Assembly: GCF_023614235.1 (NCBI RefSeq)
Contig: NZ_CP094264.1
Coordinates: 930,001-994,000 of the forward strand
Reading direction: 5' to 3'
Origin: Streptomyces sp. MRC013
GTDB lineage: Bacteria > Actinomycetota > Actinomycetes > Streptomycetales > Streptomycetaceae
DNA length: 64,000 nucleotides
The translations under genes and the position numbers were made by a program. Positions 22,415 to 33,318 of the stretch are shown piece by piece. Position 1 is the first letter of the stretch; each line of letters begins with the position of its first letter. Below the pieces are notes generated by a model that ran no database searches, was not told the DNA's origin, and saw only the letters and a program-made list of their open reading frames with translations.

Positions 22415-23302
22415 TCAGTGCTCGCGCGGAGCGGGGACCACCCGTTCCACGTCGGGATGGATGGTGAGGAGCTGCCTCATGGCGGCCTCGGCGGCGGGTC
22501 CGTCACCGGCGGCGAGGGCCTCGACGATGTGCGCGTGGTGGGCCAGGCAGGACTCGCCGGGACGGTCGCAGCTGATCGTCGGGGAACCGGAGACCTGGAG
22601 CGCGGCGAAGACGATGCCGGAGAGGTGCTCCAGCATGCGGTTGCCGGCGAGCTGGATGAGGAGGGAGTGGAACTCGGCGTCGGCACGGGAGAACGTCAGC
22701 GCGTCACCCTGGGCCAGGGCGTGCCCCATGAACTCGACCATGTCGACGAGGCGCTGCTGGACGTCCTCGCGCCCGTGGCCGGCGGCGAGACGGGCGGCGA
22801 GGGGCTCGATGGTCCAGCGGAGCTCGGCGAGCTCGCGGCGCTGGTCGTCGCGCTGCGGGCCGAAGGCGCGCCACTCGATGATGTCGGGGTCCAGGAGGTT
22901 CCAGTCGCTGACCGGACGGACCCGGGTCCCGACGTTGGGGCGCGCGCTGACCAGGCCCTTGGCCTCCAGGACGCGGAGGGACTCGCGCACGACGGTGCGG
23001 GAGACCTCGAAGCGCTGGCCGATCTCCTCGGGGACGAGCGGGCGGTCGGCGCCGAGGTCGCCGGAGACGATCATCTGACCGAGCTGCTGGACGAGTTGGC
23101 CGTGGAGCCCGCGGCCGCGGTTGCTCGCCGACCGGCGGCCCATCCGGCCCAACTCCGTTTCTCCGGCGTCCCAGACGGGGGCGCCGGCGCGGTCGGCCGC
23201 GGGCGCCTCCCCGTAGGGATAGCGGTCGGGACCGCCCGGTGCGGGGAGGCCGGCCTCTGCGGAGCGGGCGGCGGTCATCATGGTGTGCGCAAGGGTACTC
23301 AC
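22415..23302 (-). CDS. whiH: WhiH sporulation regulator (GntR/FadR family)
   Basis: A 295-residue GntR-family regulator. The winged helix spans GLHGQLVQQLGQMIVSGDL to VSRTVVRESLRVLEAKGLVSARPN. The C-terminal FCD all-helical sensor domain carries the metal-binding pattern (FSRADAEFHSLLIQ, CLAHHAHIVEAL). The place directly beside hrdB, the length and the N-terminus (VSTLAHTMMTAARS) identify it as WhiH, needed for sporulation septation of aerial hyphae. Start GTG at 23302 has AAGGA close upstream. A sigma-WhiG-like promoter and a palindrome precede it. Confidence 0.85.
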   Translation of the reverse strand: MSTLAHTMMTAARSAEAGLPAPGGPDRYPYGEAPAADRAGAPVWDAGETELGRMGRRSASNRGRGLHGQLVQQLGQMIVSGDLGADRPLVPEEIGQRFEVSRTVVRESLRVLEAKGLVSARPNVGTRVRPVSDWNLLDPDIIEWRAFGPQRDDQRRELAELRWTIEPLAARLAAGHGREDVQQRLVDMVEFMGHALAQGDALTFSRADAEFHSLLIQLAGNRMLEHLSGIVFAALQVSGSPTISCDRPGESCLAHHAHIVEALAAGDGPAAEAAMRQLLTIHPDVERVVPAPREH

Positions 23303-23328
23303 GCATCCTTTGTCGGCGCCGCTCCCGA

Positions 23329-23340
23329 ACCTCTTGAGGT
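23329..23340. promoter_or_regulatory. Inverted repeat, candidate WhiH autoregulatory operator
   Basis: ACCTC-AA-GAGGT (minus strand) forms 5-bp arms with a 2-bp spacer, between the likely transcription start and the whiH start codon. Position fits an operator through which WhiH would limit its own expression; binding is inferred. Confidence 0.35.
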
Positions 23341-23365
23341 CTTTGGTGAAAAGCACACGAAAGGG

Positions 23366-23391
23366 TGATCGGCGCTCACGCCGCAATTGAC
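23366..23391 (-). promoter_or_regulatory. Sigma-WhiG-like promoter of whiH
   Basis: GCCGATCA at 23366-23373 matches the -10 element GCCGATAA of WhiG (sigma-28 type) promoters at 7 of 8 positions. GTCAA at 23387-23391 stands at the -35 position with about 13 bases between. WhiH is a known sigma-WhiG target in Streptomyces. Confidence 0.6.
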
Positions 23392-23475
23392 GTCTTAGCG
23401 TAAGGAAGCGGGCAAATTCCAAGGCCCCGTGACTGATTGGCGGGCAACGATCACTTCCCGGCCGGCAGTCGGTCA

Positions 23476-25287
23476 TCAACGGGCTGTGCTCCGGGGCCCC
23501 GTGAACAGGAACGCGCAGAGGAGCACGATCAGGGACAGGGCCAACGTCACACCGACGGGCTGGGCCACCACCCGCCGGGCGCCGTCGAGCCAGTGGTCCG
23601 CCTCATGGGGCCAGTGGAACCAGGTCAGTTCGCGCAGGCGGGCGGAGAGTCCGGCGACGGTGCGGACGGCCGGGCCGAAAAGGACGTCCTCGACGACCGG
23701 CGCGATGACCACGGGTACGGCGAGGACCGCGGCGATCCCCGCGGCGACGACCCGGAACACCGCGGTCGCCAGCAGTCCGATCCAACCGCACCCGACGACG
23801 AGGGCGGCCCAACCGGCGCAGAGTGTCCGCCAGTCGCCCGGCACGGGGATGGACGGGCCACCGTAGACGAGTCGCAGCGCCTCCAGGTCCACGACCGCGA
23901 CGACGACGGCGAGCAGCAGCGAGGCGACGGCCGTGACGGTGAGCTTGGCCAGTAGCAGGCCGCAGCGACGGGAGACCGCACCCAGGACGACGGGGAGCGT
24001 GGGATAGCGGTACTCGTCTCCGAAGGAGAGGGCGCCCAGGACTCCGGCGCCGAGCGCGGCGGGCGGCAGCGGCAGCAGCTCCGGCCAGGCGGCGACGGCG
24101 AGAGGCGACGGCGTGGCGGCGAGGCGCCCCAGCAGGACCGCGAGTACGGCGGAGACGGCGACGGCACCGCCCAGCACGAGCACCGTCGAGGGCACCCCCG
24201 TGAGGCGCCGCACCTCGTAGCGGAAGGGCCGCAGCGGCGCCCGGCGCCTCCACCCGCCGCGCCGACGGGCCGCACGGTGGGCGGGGCGGCCCGGGGCGGA
24301 GTGCTCCGGGGCGGGGCGATCCGGGGTGGGGCGATCCGGGATGGCGGGGGTCCGGGGGCCGGTGCCGACCGGTGGGGGCCCGGCGGGCCGGGACGCGGGG
24401 GCGGGCACCGGCTCGGGGGCGGGACCGGTCTCCTCGGCGAGGCGGTGGAGGGGGATGCCGTGGCGGAAGGCGGTCTCGCCGACCTCGGCGCAGTCGCTGC
24501 CGTACACGTACAGCCGGTTGCCCCGCTCGGTGACGGCCTCGACCGAGCGGCGGGCGGCGCGGGCCTCGCGGGTGAGTTGAGCGGCGAGGCGGGCGGCGTG
24601 CGGGGTGCGGACGGCGACGCGGGGGCGGAGCCGCGTACGGGCGAAGGAGGCGGCGTCCTGGTCGGCGACGAGGCGCCCGGCCCGGATCGCCACGACGTGG
24701 TCCGCGGCGCGGGCGGCTTCCCTGGGATCGACGGTGGTGTACAGGACGGTGCCGCCCCGGGCGGCGTGGGCACGCAGCACTCCGTGCAGCCAGGCCGCCT
24801 CGCGGGGAGGGAGACCGGCGGCGGGCTCGTCCAGAACCAGCGCGTGCGGATCGCCCAACAGCGCCGCGGCGATGCCGAGTCGACGGTCCATGCCACGGGA
24901 GAGGGTGCCGAGCCGCTCGTCGGCGAGTTCTTCGAGGCCCGTGGCGTCGATCAGGTCGTCGGCGCGGGCAGCGGGTACCCCCGCGACGGCGCAGACCATC
25001 CTGAGCTGGCCGCGAACGGTGCGCGCGGGGTGGCCGGGCACATCGCCGAGGAGCGTCCCGACCTCTCGCAGCGGGTGGGCGGCGCGGTGGAGTGGCCGGC
25101 CCCGGAAGTAGGTGACGCCCCGGCCCCGTTCGAGGCCGAGCATCAGCCGCAGGGCGGTGGTCTTGCCCGCCCCGGCGGGGCCCAGGAGAGCGGTGACCTG
25201 TCCGGCCACCGCCTCGAAGGTGAGGTCTTCCACGGCGGGCGGGCGGTTCCGGCGCGGCGTGCTGGTGAGTCCGATTGCCTGGAGCAT
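23476..25287 (-). CDS. ABC transporter, ATPase domain fused to permease domain
   Basis: A 603-residue half-transporter-like fusion. The N-terminal ATPase has Walker A GPAGAGKTT (residues 37-45), signature TLSRGMDRRLGIA and Walker B ALVLDEPAAGLPP. A Pro-rich linker with repeated PDRPAPE-like units (about residues 310-345) leads to a membrane part with roughly six hydrophobic segments (for example STVLVLGGAVAVSAVLAVLLG). The ATPase resembles the antibiotic/lantibiotic exporter (DrrA/NatA-like) class; the substrate is unknown. ATG at 25287 follows GGGAGAAG with good spacing. Confidence 0.82.
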   Translation of the reverse strand: MLQAIGLTSTPRRNRPPAVEDLTFEAVAGQVTALLGPAGAGKTTALRLMLGLERGRGVTYFRGRPLHRAAHPLREVGTLLGDVPGHPARTVRGQLRMVCAVAGVPAARADDLIDATGLEELADERLGTLSRGMDRRLGIAAALLGDPHALVLDEPAAGLPPREAAWLHGVLRAHAARGGTVLYTTVDPREAARAADHVVAIRAGRLVADQDAASFARTRLRPRVAVRTPHAARLAAQLTREARAARRSVEAVTERGNRLYVYGSDCAEVGETAFRHGIPLHRLAEETGPAPEPVPAPASRPAGPPPVGTGPRTPAIPDRPTPDRPAPEHSAPGRPAHRAARRRGGWRRRAPLRPFRYEVRRLTGVPSTVLVLGGAVAVSAVLAVLLGRLAATPSPLAVAAWPELLPLPPAALGAGVLGALSFGDEYRYPTLPVVLGAVSRRCGLLLAKLTVTAVASLLLAVVVAVVDLEALRLVYGGPSIPVPGDWRTLCAGWAALVVGCGWIGLLATAVFRVVAAGIAAVLAVPVVIAPVVEDVLFGPAVRTVAGLSARLRELTWFHWPHEADHWLDGARRVVAQPVGVTLALSLIVLLCAFLFTGPRSTAR

Positions 25288-25418
25288 GGCTTCTCCCGCG
25301 GTAGGTCGGACCGCTCGGCGGCAGGGCGGGTACCGCAGCACGATAACCTGGCATTTCGGACTTTCCCCGCATAATCGAAGCTGTGGGGTGCCGGACTCCC
25401 GGCACGGCCCCGGCTTCC

Positions 25419-26182
25419 TCAGACTTCGGGGCGCAGCATCGGCGGGTTGAGCAGAGTGGCGCCACCCGCGCGGAACAACTGCGCCGGGCGGCCGCCCTGA
25501 CGGGTGGTGGTGCCGCCCGCGGGCACCAGGAAACCCGGCGTCCCGGTCACCTTGCGGTGGAAGTTGCGCGGGTCGAGCGCCACGCCCCACACCGCCTCGT
25601 ACACCCGCCGCAACTCCCCGACCGTGAACGCGGGCGGACAGAAGGCCGTGGCCAGCGAGGAATACTCGATCTTGGAGCGGGCGCGCTCGACGCCGTCCGC
25701 GAGGATCCGCGCGTGGTCGAAGGCGAGTGGCTCGGGCGGCCCGTCCTCGAAGCCCGCCCCGGGACTGAGTAGTTCCCCGACGGGCGCCCAGCGGACGCTG
25801 TTGGCGTCGCCGCCCGGCCTGGGCGCGGGCAGGTCGGGGGCGAGGGCCAGGTGCGCGACGCTGACGACCCGCATGCGGGGGTCGCGTTCCGGATCGCCGT
25901 AGGTGGCGAGCTGCTCCAGGTGTGCCCCGGCGCCGGGCGCGGGCGCCGGATCGCCCGGGTCGTGCACGCACAGCCCGGTCTCCTCGGCCAGTTCCCGCGC
26001 CGCGGCGGCGCCGAGGTCCTCGTCGGCCCGTACGAAGCCCCCGGAAGGGCCCAGCGGCCCTGGAACGGCGGTTCTCCCCGCCGGACGACCAGTGCGCACA
26101 GGGCGTGGCGGCGCACGGTGAGGACGACCAGGTCGACGGTTACGGCGAAGGGCGGGTAGGCCGAGGGGTCGTAGGGGGGCAT
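25419..26182 (-). CDS. NrtR-like Nudix protein with C-terminal winged helix, frameshifted here
   Basis: About 254 residues when corrected. The N-terminal Nudix domain has a complete Nudix box (GFVRADEDL...RELAEETGL), so it may hydrolyse a nucleoside diphosphate such as ADP-ribose. The C-terminal domain (AFTVGELRRVYEAVWGVALD...NFHRKVTGTPGFL) is the winged helix of NrtR-type NAD-metabolism regulators. The frame breaks at the C5 run 26038-26042; one more base gives RWALPGGFVRADED. The ATG at 26182 is preceded directly by a TATGAT -10 with a 6-nt gap, so the mRNA is probably leaderless. An inverted repeat overlaps the promoter. No NAD gene is adjacent, so the regulon is open. Confidence 0.8.
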
Positions 26183-26188
26183 GCCGCG

Positions 26189-26210
26189 ATCATAGTCGTC
26201 TGCCTGACGA
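26189..26210 (-). promoter_or_regulatory. Leaderless promoter and inverted repeat of the Nudix regulator gene
   Basis: TATGAT at 26189-26194 ends 6 bases before the ATG, placing the transcript start at about the A of ATG. Immediately upstream, TCGTC-TGCCT-GACGA (26196-26210) is an inverted repeat with 5-bp arms and 5-bp spacer, lying between -10 and -35. It is a natural candidate for autoregulation. Confidence 0.5.
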
Positions 26211-26339
26211 TAAACACGTTCGTCGCGATCCCCGGCCATGGTGTCCGGCGTGCCCCCGTCCCACCGTTCGCCCGGCCGTTCGCCCGGCCGTTCGCCCGCT
26301 CGTACCCGCGTGCACGCCTCGGCAGCGGTCCGCACACGG

Positions 26340-28406
26340 TCACACCCCCAACTGGAGTCCGTCGGCGGCCTCCTCGACTATGCCGAGGCCCGACCTGCTC
26401 ACGCGTGCCGCGAACGGCCGCCCCGCGACGCTGAGCCCGGAGAGCCGGACGGCTCCCAGGGGGACCCGGCGCATCGGGTGCAGCGCGACCGTACCGGCCG
26501 GGGCGTCGGGGCGGACACCCACGAGAGCGGTGAGGATGTGGACGGCGGCGGCCGCGGCCACGGCGGCGGGGCGGCACGCCGAGGGGTGCGGTACCGGGAC
26601 GCCCCGCTCGGCGCGCTGCTCCCCGGCGTACATCTCGGGCAACCGGTACGCGAAGGACTCCGCGGCGTCCAGCAGACCGCGCAGCAGCCCGAAGGCCTCC
26701 TTCTCGTGCCCGGCGGCGGCGAGCCCCGACACGGCGACGGCCGTCTCGTGGACGCGGACCGCTCCGGCGCGGTGGCCGAACGGGTTGTACCCGGGCTCGC
26801 TGGCGCCGAGGCTGCGCAGCCCCCAGCCGGTGTCCAGCGCCGGGCCGCCGAGCAGCCTGGCCACCTGTGCGGCCCGCACCTCGTCGAGCAGTCCGCCGGC
26901 ATGACGTCCGGCTCCGAGCAGGCCGGTGTCGAGAAGGTGCGCCATCGCACCGCCCAGGTACGGCACGGGTCGGCCGTCCGCGGTGAGGGCGGCCGCGGGC
27001 CGGCCGCCCGCGCGGTCGTCCAGCCAGAAGTCCTGCCGGAACCGGCGGCGCATGGCCCGTGCCCGCGTACGCCACTCCTCGGCGCCGGGCCGGCCGCAGA
27101 CCTCCAGCAGTTCGGCACCGAGCAAGGCGGCCCGGTGGCCGTGGGCCTGCGTCTCGGCGCGCCGGACGGGGCCTGCGGGACCGGGTTCGGCCACCAGCCC
27201 GTCGCCGTCCGAGGCGGTGCGCAGCCAGTCCAGGCACCGCTCGGCGGCGGGCAGCAGGGCCGCGAGGTCCTGCTCGGGGAGCCCCCAGAGGCGGGCCTCG
27301 GCGAGTACGACCGGGAAGGCGAGGGTCGCCTCCACCCCGGTGCAGGCGGGCGGGAGGTGGGGGCCCGCGTCCCGGAGCGGCCCGGGAACGCGTCCGGCCG
27401 GCCCGGACCCCGCGTCCAGCGAGCGGGCGACGCAGCGCAGGGTGCCGGCGGCGAGCCGGGTCCCCAGGGGAAGGAGCATCCGGGCGGCCCAGAGTGCCTC
27501 GGCCGGTGCGGGCGCCGTCCGCCAGGGCACGCCCGCCGCCAGGTGGAGGTCGGAGGGGTGCGCGGGGTCCCGGACGAGCAGGCCGCGCAGGTCCTCCAGG
27601 GCCGTCTCGAGGAGCTTCCCGGCCCTCGGGTCGTCGGTCTCGGCCCCGGCGTCCGGGATGTGCCGACCACCGGTCCGGCCGGCCGGCCTGAGGGGGCGCC
27701 CCGCGTGGACGGACAGCGCGATGGTGCGGGCGGCACCGGGGGCGACGTCGAGTTCCCAGCGCAGGAGCCCGGCCGACGCGAGGGCGTCCTGGGGAGGGGG
27801 GTCGGCCGCGACGACGGCCCGGGCGCCGTCGGGCGCCGTCCAGCGGAGCCCCGACCCGTGGACGGTGGCCGGCAGCTCGGGTCCGGGCCGGCCGGAGGCG
27901 ACGGCGCCGAGCGCGGCGAGGTCCGTGCCGAGGGCCAGTTCGACGGGGAGGCGGAGCGGGCGGGCCGTCGCGTTGCGCAGGGTGATCCGCTCGGAGCCGT
28001 CGGCGTCCCGCGAGCGCTCGATGGTGACGCCCGGGTCGGGACCGGGATCGGAAGGGGTGCGGACGACGGCGACGAACCGGGCGCGGCCGGCCGAGGCGGA
28101 CCCGCCGTGGACCGTGAGCGGGTCCTGGCCGAAGACCCGCAGCCGGCAGCGGGAGAGCAGGCGGCGCCCGGAGTGGTAGACGCCTTCCAGGCCCTGCCCG
28201 GTGAGCTGGCCGTGCCCGGCCGAGACCGCCAGCCCGGGAAGGGCGACGCAGACGAGGGCGTGGTGCACGGGCGGTGGTTCGCCGTGGCGTCCGCCGGGCG
28301 GTGGACCGTGGCCGGTGGTGGAGGGGTGCCGGCCCTGTGCCCGGGAGCCCCGGGCGGGCGCGGACGCGGTCTGGTGGGAGGTCGGGAGGGGGACGGTGAG
28401 GTCCAT
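26340..28406 (-). CDS. Glycogen debranching enzyme-like glycosidase
   Basis: A 688-residue protein with a beta-sandwich N-terminal domain typical of amylo-alpha-1,6-glucosidase/GDE-type proteins (LAVSAGHGQLTGQGLEGVYHSG) and a C-terminal (alpha/alpha)6 barrel (ETALEDLRGLL, YNPFGHRAGAVRVHETAVA, LPEMYAGEQR). Acidic residues suited to catalysis are present, but I cannot fix the pair. It likely removes branches or trims alpha-glucans; the GH family is uncertain. No clear ribosome site precedes the ATG at 28406, so the start may lie elsewhere. Residues 8-45 are low complexity. Confidence 0.72.
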   Translation of the reverse strand: MDLTVPLPTSHQTASAPARGSRAQGRHPSTTGHGPPPGGRHGEPPPVHHALVCVALPGLAVSAGHGQLTGQGLEGVYHSGRRLLSRCRLRVFGQDPLTVHGGSASAGRARFVAVVRTPSDPGPDPGVTIERSRDADGSERITLRNATARPLRLPVELALGTDLAALGAVASGRPGPELPATVHGSGLRWTAPDGARAVVAADPPPQDALASAGLLRWELDVAPGAARTIALSVHAGRPLRPAGRTGGRHIPDAGAETDDPRAGKLLETALEDLRGLLVRDPAHPSDLHLAAGVPWRTAPAPAEALWAARMLLPLGTRLAAGTLRCVARSLDAGSGPAGRVPGPLRDAGPHLPPACTGVEATLAFPVVLAEARLWGLPEQDLAALLPAAERCLDWLRTASDGDGLVAEPGPAGPVRRAETQAHGHRAALLGAELLEVCGRPGAEEWRTRARAMRRRFRQDFWLDDRAGGRPAAALTADGRPVPYLGGAMAHLLDTGLLGAGRHAGGLLDEVRAAQVARLLGGPALDTGWGLRSLGASEPGYNPFGHRAGAVRVHETAVAVSGLAAAGHEKEAFGLLRGLLDAAESFAYRLPEMYAGEQRAERGVPVPHPSACRPAAVAAAAAVHILTALVGVRPDAPAGTVALHPMRRVPLGAVRLSGLSVAGRPFAARVSRSGLGIVEEAADGLQLGV

Positions 28407-28521
28407 GGGTCGTCTGCTGAGCCTTCTATGCGCTCCGGACAGCCGCTTGAGGTACGGCGGCACGGGTCGGGCGACTCCGCCACCCACGTGAACGGCCGTA
28501 CCGGGGCGAGGGTCACGGCCG

Positions 28522-29997
28522 TCATCGGGCGCTCCCCCGGTCGCTCCCGTCCGCTTCCCCGGCACCGGACGGGCCGTCGCCGGGTCCGCCGTCGCGCGTG
28601 CCGCACGGTTCCCGCGGGGCGGTGCGCCGGTCCGCACCCGCTCCGGGGCCGGTACCGTCGGCGGGGCGTGCGGAGCCGGGCCCCGTGGACGGGGCACCCT
28701 GAGCGGTTCCCCTGGGACGGCCCACCCTGGCGCGCAGCCGGCGCCGTACTCCGCGCGCTCCGGCTCCCCGTCCGGCCGTCCGGGTGCGGAACGCACGGCG
28801 CGTCTCGGTCTCCGCACGGGCCCCGCGCTCGCCGCGCAGGCACTCGCGGAGCGTCTCCGGGTCCAGCTGTTCGTTGCACGCCTGGTGCAGCAGCCGGGCG
28901 AAGACGTACTCGGGGTCGGCTTCGAGTGCCAGCCCCAGGGCGACCCGGGCGCCGGGCTCGTCGGCGGTCGACCAGGCGACCCATCCGGCGAGAGTGAGGG
29001 GCGCGGCGGCGTGCTCGCCGTAGACGCCGACGCAGCGGCGGGCCAGAGCGCGCCAGAGGCGGAGCGCGTGGTCCGCCTCCGGACCCTCCATCCACTCGGC
29101 GGCGCGGTCCCGGGTGCGGCGGTCCTGCAGTCCGACGATCAGTTCGGCGGCCTCCTCGTGTGTGATCAGTGCGTCGTCCCGCGTGTCGGAGGCGCGCTCG
29201 TCGGCGAGGGACGGGTGCTCGGCGAGCCGGTCGACGATCCGTCGGGCCAGGCGGATCGTGTCGTCCCGTACGTCCTTGCACGTCTTGGTGTCGAGGATCC
29301 GGTGGACGAGCGCGGCGCTGGCGGTGTCCAGGGCCCGCTCCTGCTCGGCCACGGCGGCGCGCGCGGTGCGGGGCCTGAGCCGGGCCTCCATATCGCGCAG
29401 CGAGCCCCGGACGTGGATGCCGGCGTAGGCGGCTGCCGCCGCCATGACCGACGTGCCGGGCGGGGTGAGCGCGGTGCCGTCGGGTGGGCAGCAGTCGCTG
29501 TCGGGGCAGCAGTACGACCAGAACCTGCCGTCGGACAGGCACAGCGCCTCGTACACGGGCACGTCGAGGGCCCCGCAGGCCGTGCGCAGCTTCTGGGCGA
29601 AGGGCCGCAGCCGCTCCATCACCTTCCTGCCGCTCTCCCCCTCGACGGGATCCTGGCACAGGAAGACGACGATGCCGTCCGGCCGCGAGCCGCGGCGTTC
29701 GGCCCCCTCCACCAGGCATTCGGCGAGCTGCTCGGCGACGGGCGCCCATTCGTCGGGTGAGCGCGGAATACCCAGCCTGAGCCGCCCGCCGAAGCGGCCG
29801 CGCTTACCGTGCAGGGCGAGGAGGACCACGGAGTCGGTGGGATGGAAGCCGAGTGTGTAGGGAAGCGCGTCGGCCAGTTCGGCGGGGCCGCGCAGGGTGA
29901 TCCGGGGCTCGTCGGTGAAGCCGGCGGTGCTGACGGGCAGCGCGCCGCCGGCCGGGGACGCCCCGTGGGGGCCGGTGTGGTCGTGGTGTGCGTTCAT
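28522..29997 (-). CDS. DUF4192 family protein
   Basis: A 491-residue actinobacterial protein of unknown function. The conserved core starts ITLRGPAELADALPYTLGFHPTDSVVLLAL and includes a Cys-rich stretch CCPDSDCCPPDG (near residue 180) that could bind metal. The HAAPLTLAGWVAWSTADEPGAR and LLHQACNEQLDPE segments are also family typical. The last 90 residues are a disordered Arg/Gly/Pro-rich tail. No membrane or signal segment. Two inverted DnaA boxes lie 40-60 bases upstream of the start. Confidence 0.78.
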   Translation of the reverse strand: MNAHHDHTGPHGASPAGGALPVSTAGFTDEPRITLRGPAELADALPYTLGFHPTDSVVLLALHGKRGRFGGRLRLGIPRSPDEWAPVAEQLAECLVEGAERRGSRPDGIVVFLCQDPVEGESGRKVMERLRPFAQKLRTACGALDVPVYEALCLSDGRFWSYCCPDSDCCPPDGTALTPPGTSVMAAAAAYAGIHVRGSLRDMEARLRPRTARAAVAEQERALDTASAALVHRILDTKTCKDVRDDTIRLARRIVDRLAEHPSLADERASDTRDDALITHEEAAELIVGLQDRRTRDRAAEWMEGPEADHALRLWRALARRCVGVYGEHAAAPLTLAGWVAWSTADEPGARVALGLALEADPEYVFARLLHQACNEQLDPETLRECLRGERGARAETETRRAFRTRTAGRGAGARGVRRRLRARVGRPRGTAQGAPSTGPGSARPADGTGPGAGADRRTAPREPCGTRDGGPGDGPSGAGEADGSDRGSAR

Positions 29998-30579
29998 GGC
30001 TAGACGGTCCCGTCCGTCCCGCCGTTCCGTCGACCCCTGTGGATAACCGTTGTCCACAGCTTCGGCGCTCCGTTCGCCGGTTGTCCGTGCCGTGCTGTTC
30101 CATCTGGGCCGTGGAACACACACACGGTCCGGCCCCGGCCGCCGCCGCGAGCACCGTGCCGACCCGCCGAGAACGGGGAAGGCCGGACGGGACGGCGCAG
30201 GCCCTCCGCTTCGTCGCCCCCGCCGCCGCTTCCGGCGTGGTCGCCCTCCGTTCGACCCCCGTTCCCCGATGGGGCGCGGCAGGGCCGCGTACGGCCCGGT
30301 CCGGCCGGATCCGGTGCCGGCCCGCCGCCGTCGTGGCCGCGCGGCGTCCCGGCCGCGGTCCGCCGGGGCGCGCCCGCGGGACGGCGGGTGATGGCGGTCC
30401 TGCGCGCCGACCGCACGTGGGGCGGGGCACACCCGCGGCGCCGCTCCGTGGGGCGGCCCGCCCCCGGGAGGGAGCCGGCGGACACGGCCGCCCGAACGGC
30501 GAGGTCCCGCCCGGCCGCGGGAATGCGACCGGCACGGCGGGCGCGCGCCGCGCGACCGGGCCCGGCGGAGCCGCGGGAC
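29998..30579. other. 582-base intergenic region between recQ-like gene and DUF4192 gene
   Basis: No protein-like open frame on either strand. It contains the DnaA-box pair at 30038-30058 near the DUF4192 start; the rest (30130-30579) is very GC-rich with no feature I can support. Confidence 0.45.
30038..30058. promoter_or_regulatory. Inverted pair of perfect DnaA boxes
   Basis: TTATCCACA (reverse, 30038-30046) and TTGTCCACA (forward, 30050-30058) are separated by 3 bases. Both match the Streptomyces DnaA box (T/C)(T/C)(G/A)TCCACA exactly, facing each other. They could bind DnaA outside oriC as a regulatory or titration site. Confidence 0.65.
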
Positions 30580-32739
<2,160 letters not shown>

Positions 32740-33318
32740 GTCCCCATGCAACCCGATTCCGGGGGCCGCCGGCCAGTTCACCGAGTGTGACCGCGAGCGT
32801 GCGGCCGGGGCCGCCGGCGCCGGCCGAGCCTCCTCCGGGGGACGCGGGGCGCGGACCGGCGGGATCGCGGGGCCCTCGTCCGGCACGCCCGCGGCGACCG
32901 GGCCGGCGGGGGCGGCCCGGCGGCGACCCGGAGCGGCCGGGCCGCCCGGACCTCCGCGACCGGGTGCCGCCCGCGCCGGTGCCGCCCCCGCGCCGCGGGC
33001 CACCGGCTCCGGCGGTGCGTGCCGGCCTGCCGCGGGTACGGCCGATCCAGGGGGTCCGGACGGCGGGAGCGCTTCCGCCGGCCCGTCCGGTCGCGGACCG
33101 CCCCGGAGCGAAGAAGGGGTCACGCAGCCGGGAATCGGTGGTCATACCATCCCATTTCCGTCAGGTGCCGCAATTGCTCGTTGCCGCCTGCCCGTGCGGC
33201 CAGCGAGAATCGGATTCCGTCCCCACACGGCCCGTTCGCGGTCCGGGAGGGCCGTGTCGCGGCGGACCCTCATTCGACCCCCTGCCCGCTCTGTGGGCGC
33301 GTATGCGAAGGGAGGACC
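32740..33318. other. 579-base divergent intergenic region
   Basis: Between the recQ-like gene and the plus-strand unknown. The left two-thirds is high-GC filler without convincing open frames; an AT-richer stretch (33130-33220) contains the candidate promoter listed separately. Confidence 0.45.
33181..33210 (+). promoter_or_regulatory. Candidate HrdB-type promoter
   Basis: TTGCCG (33181-33186), an 18-base spacer and GAGAAT (33205-33210), about 109 bases before the GTG of the next gene. Confidence 0.35.

Noticed and set aside
22415..23479. Longer start for whiH at 23479
   Set aside because: The extension would run through the sigma-WhiG-like promoter and palindrome; the GTG at 23302 gives the family N-terminus.
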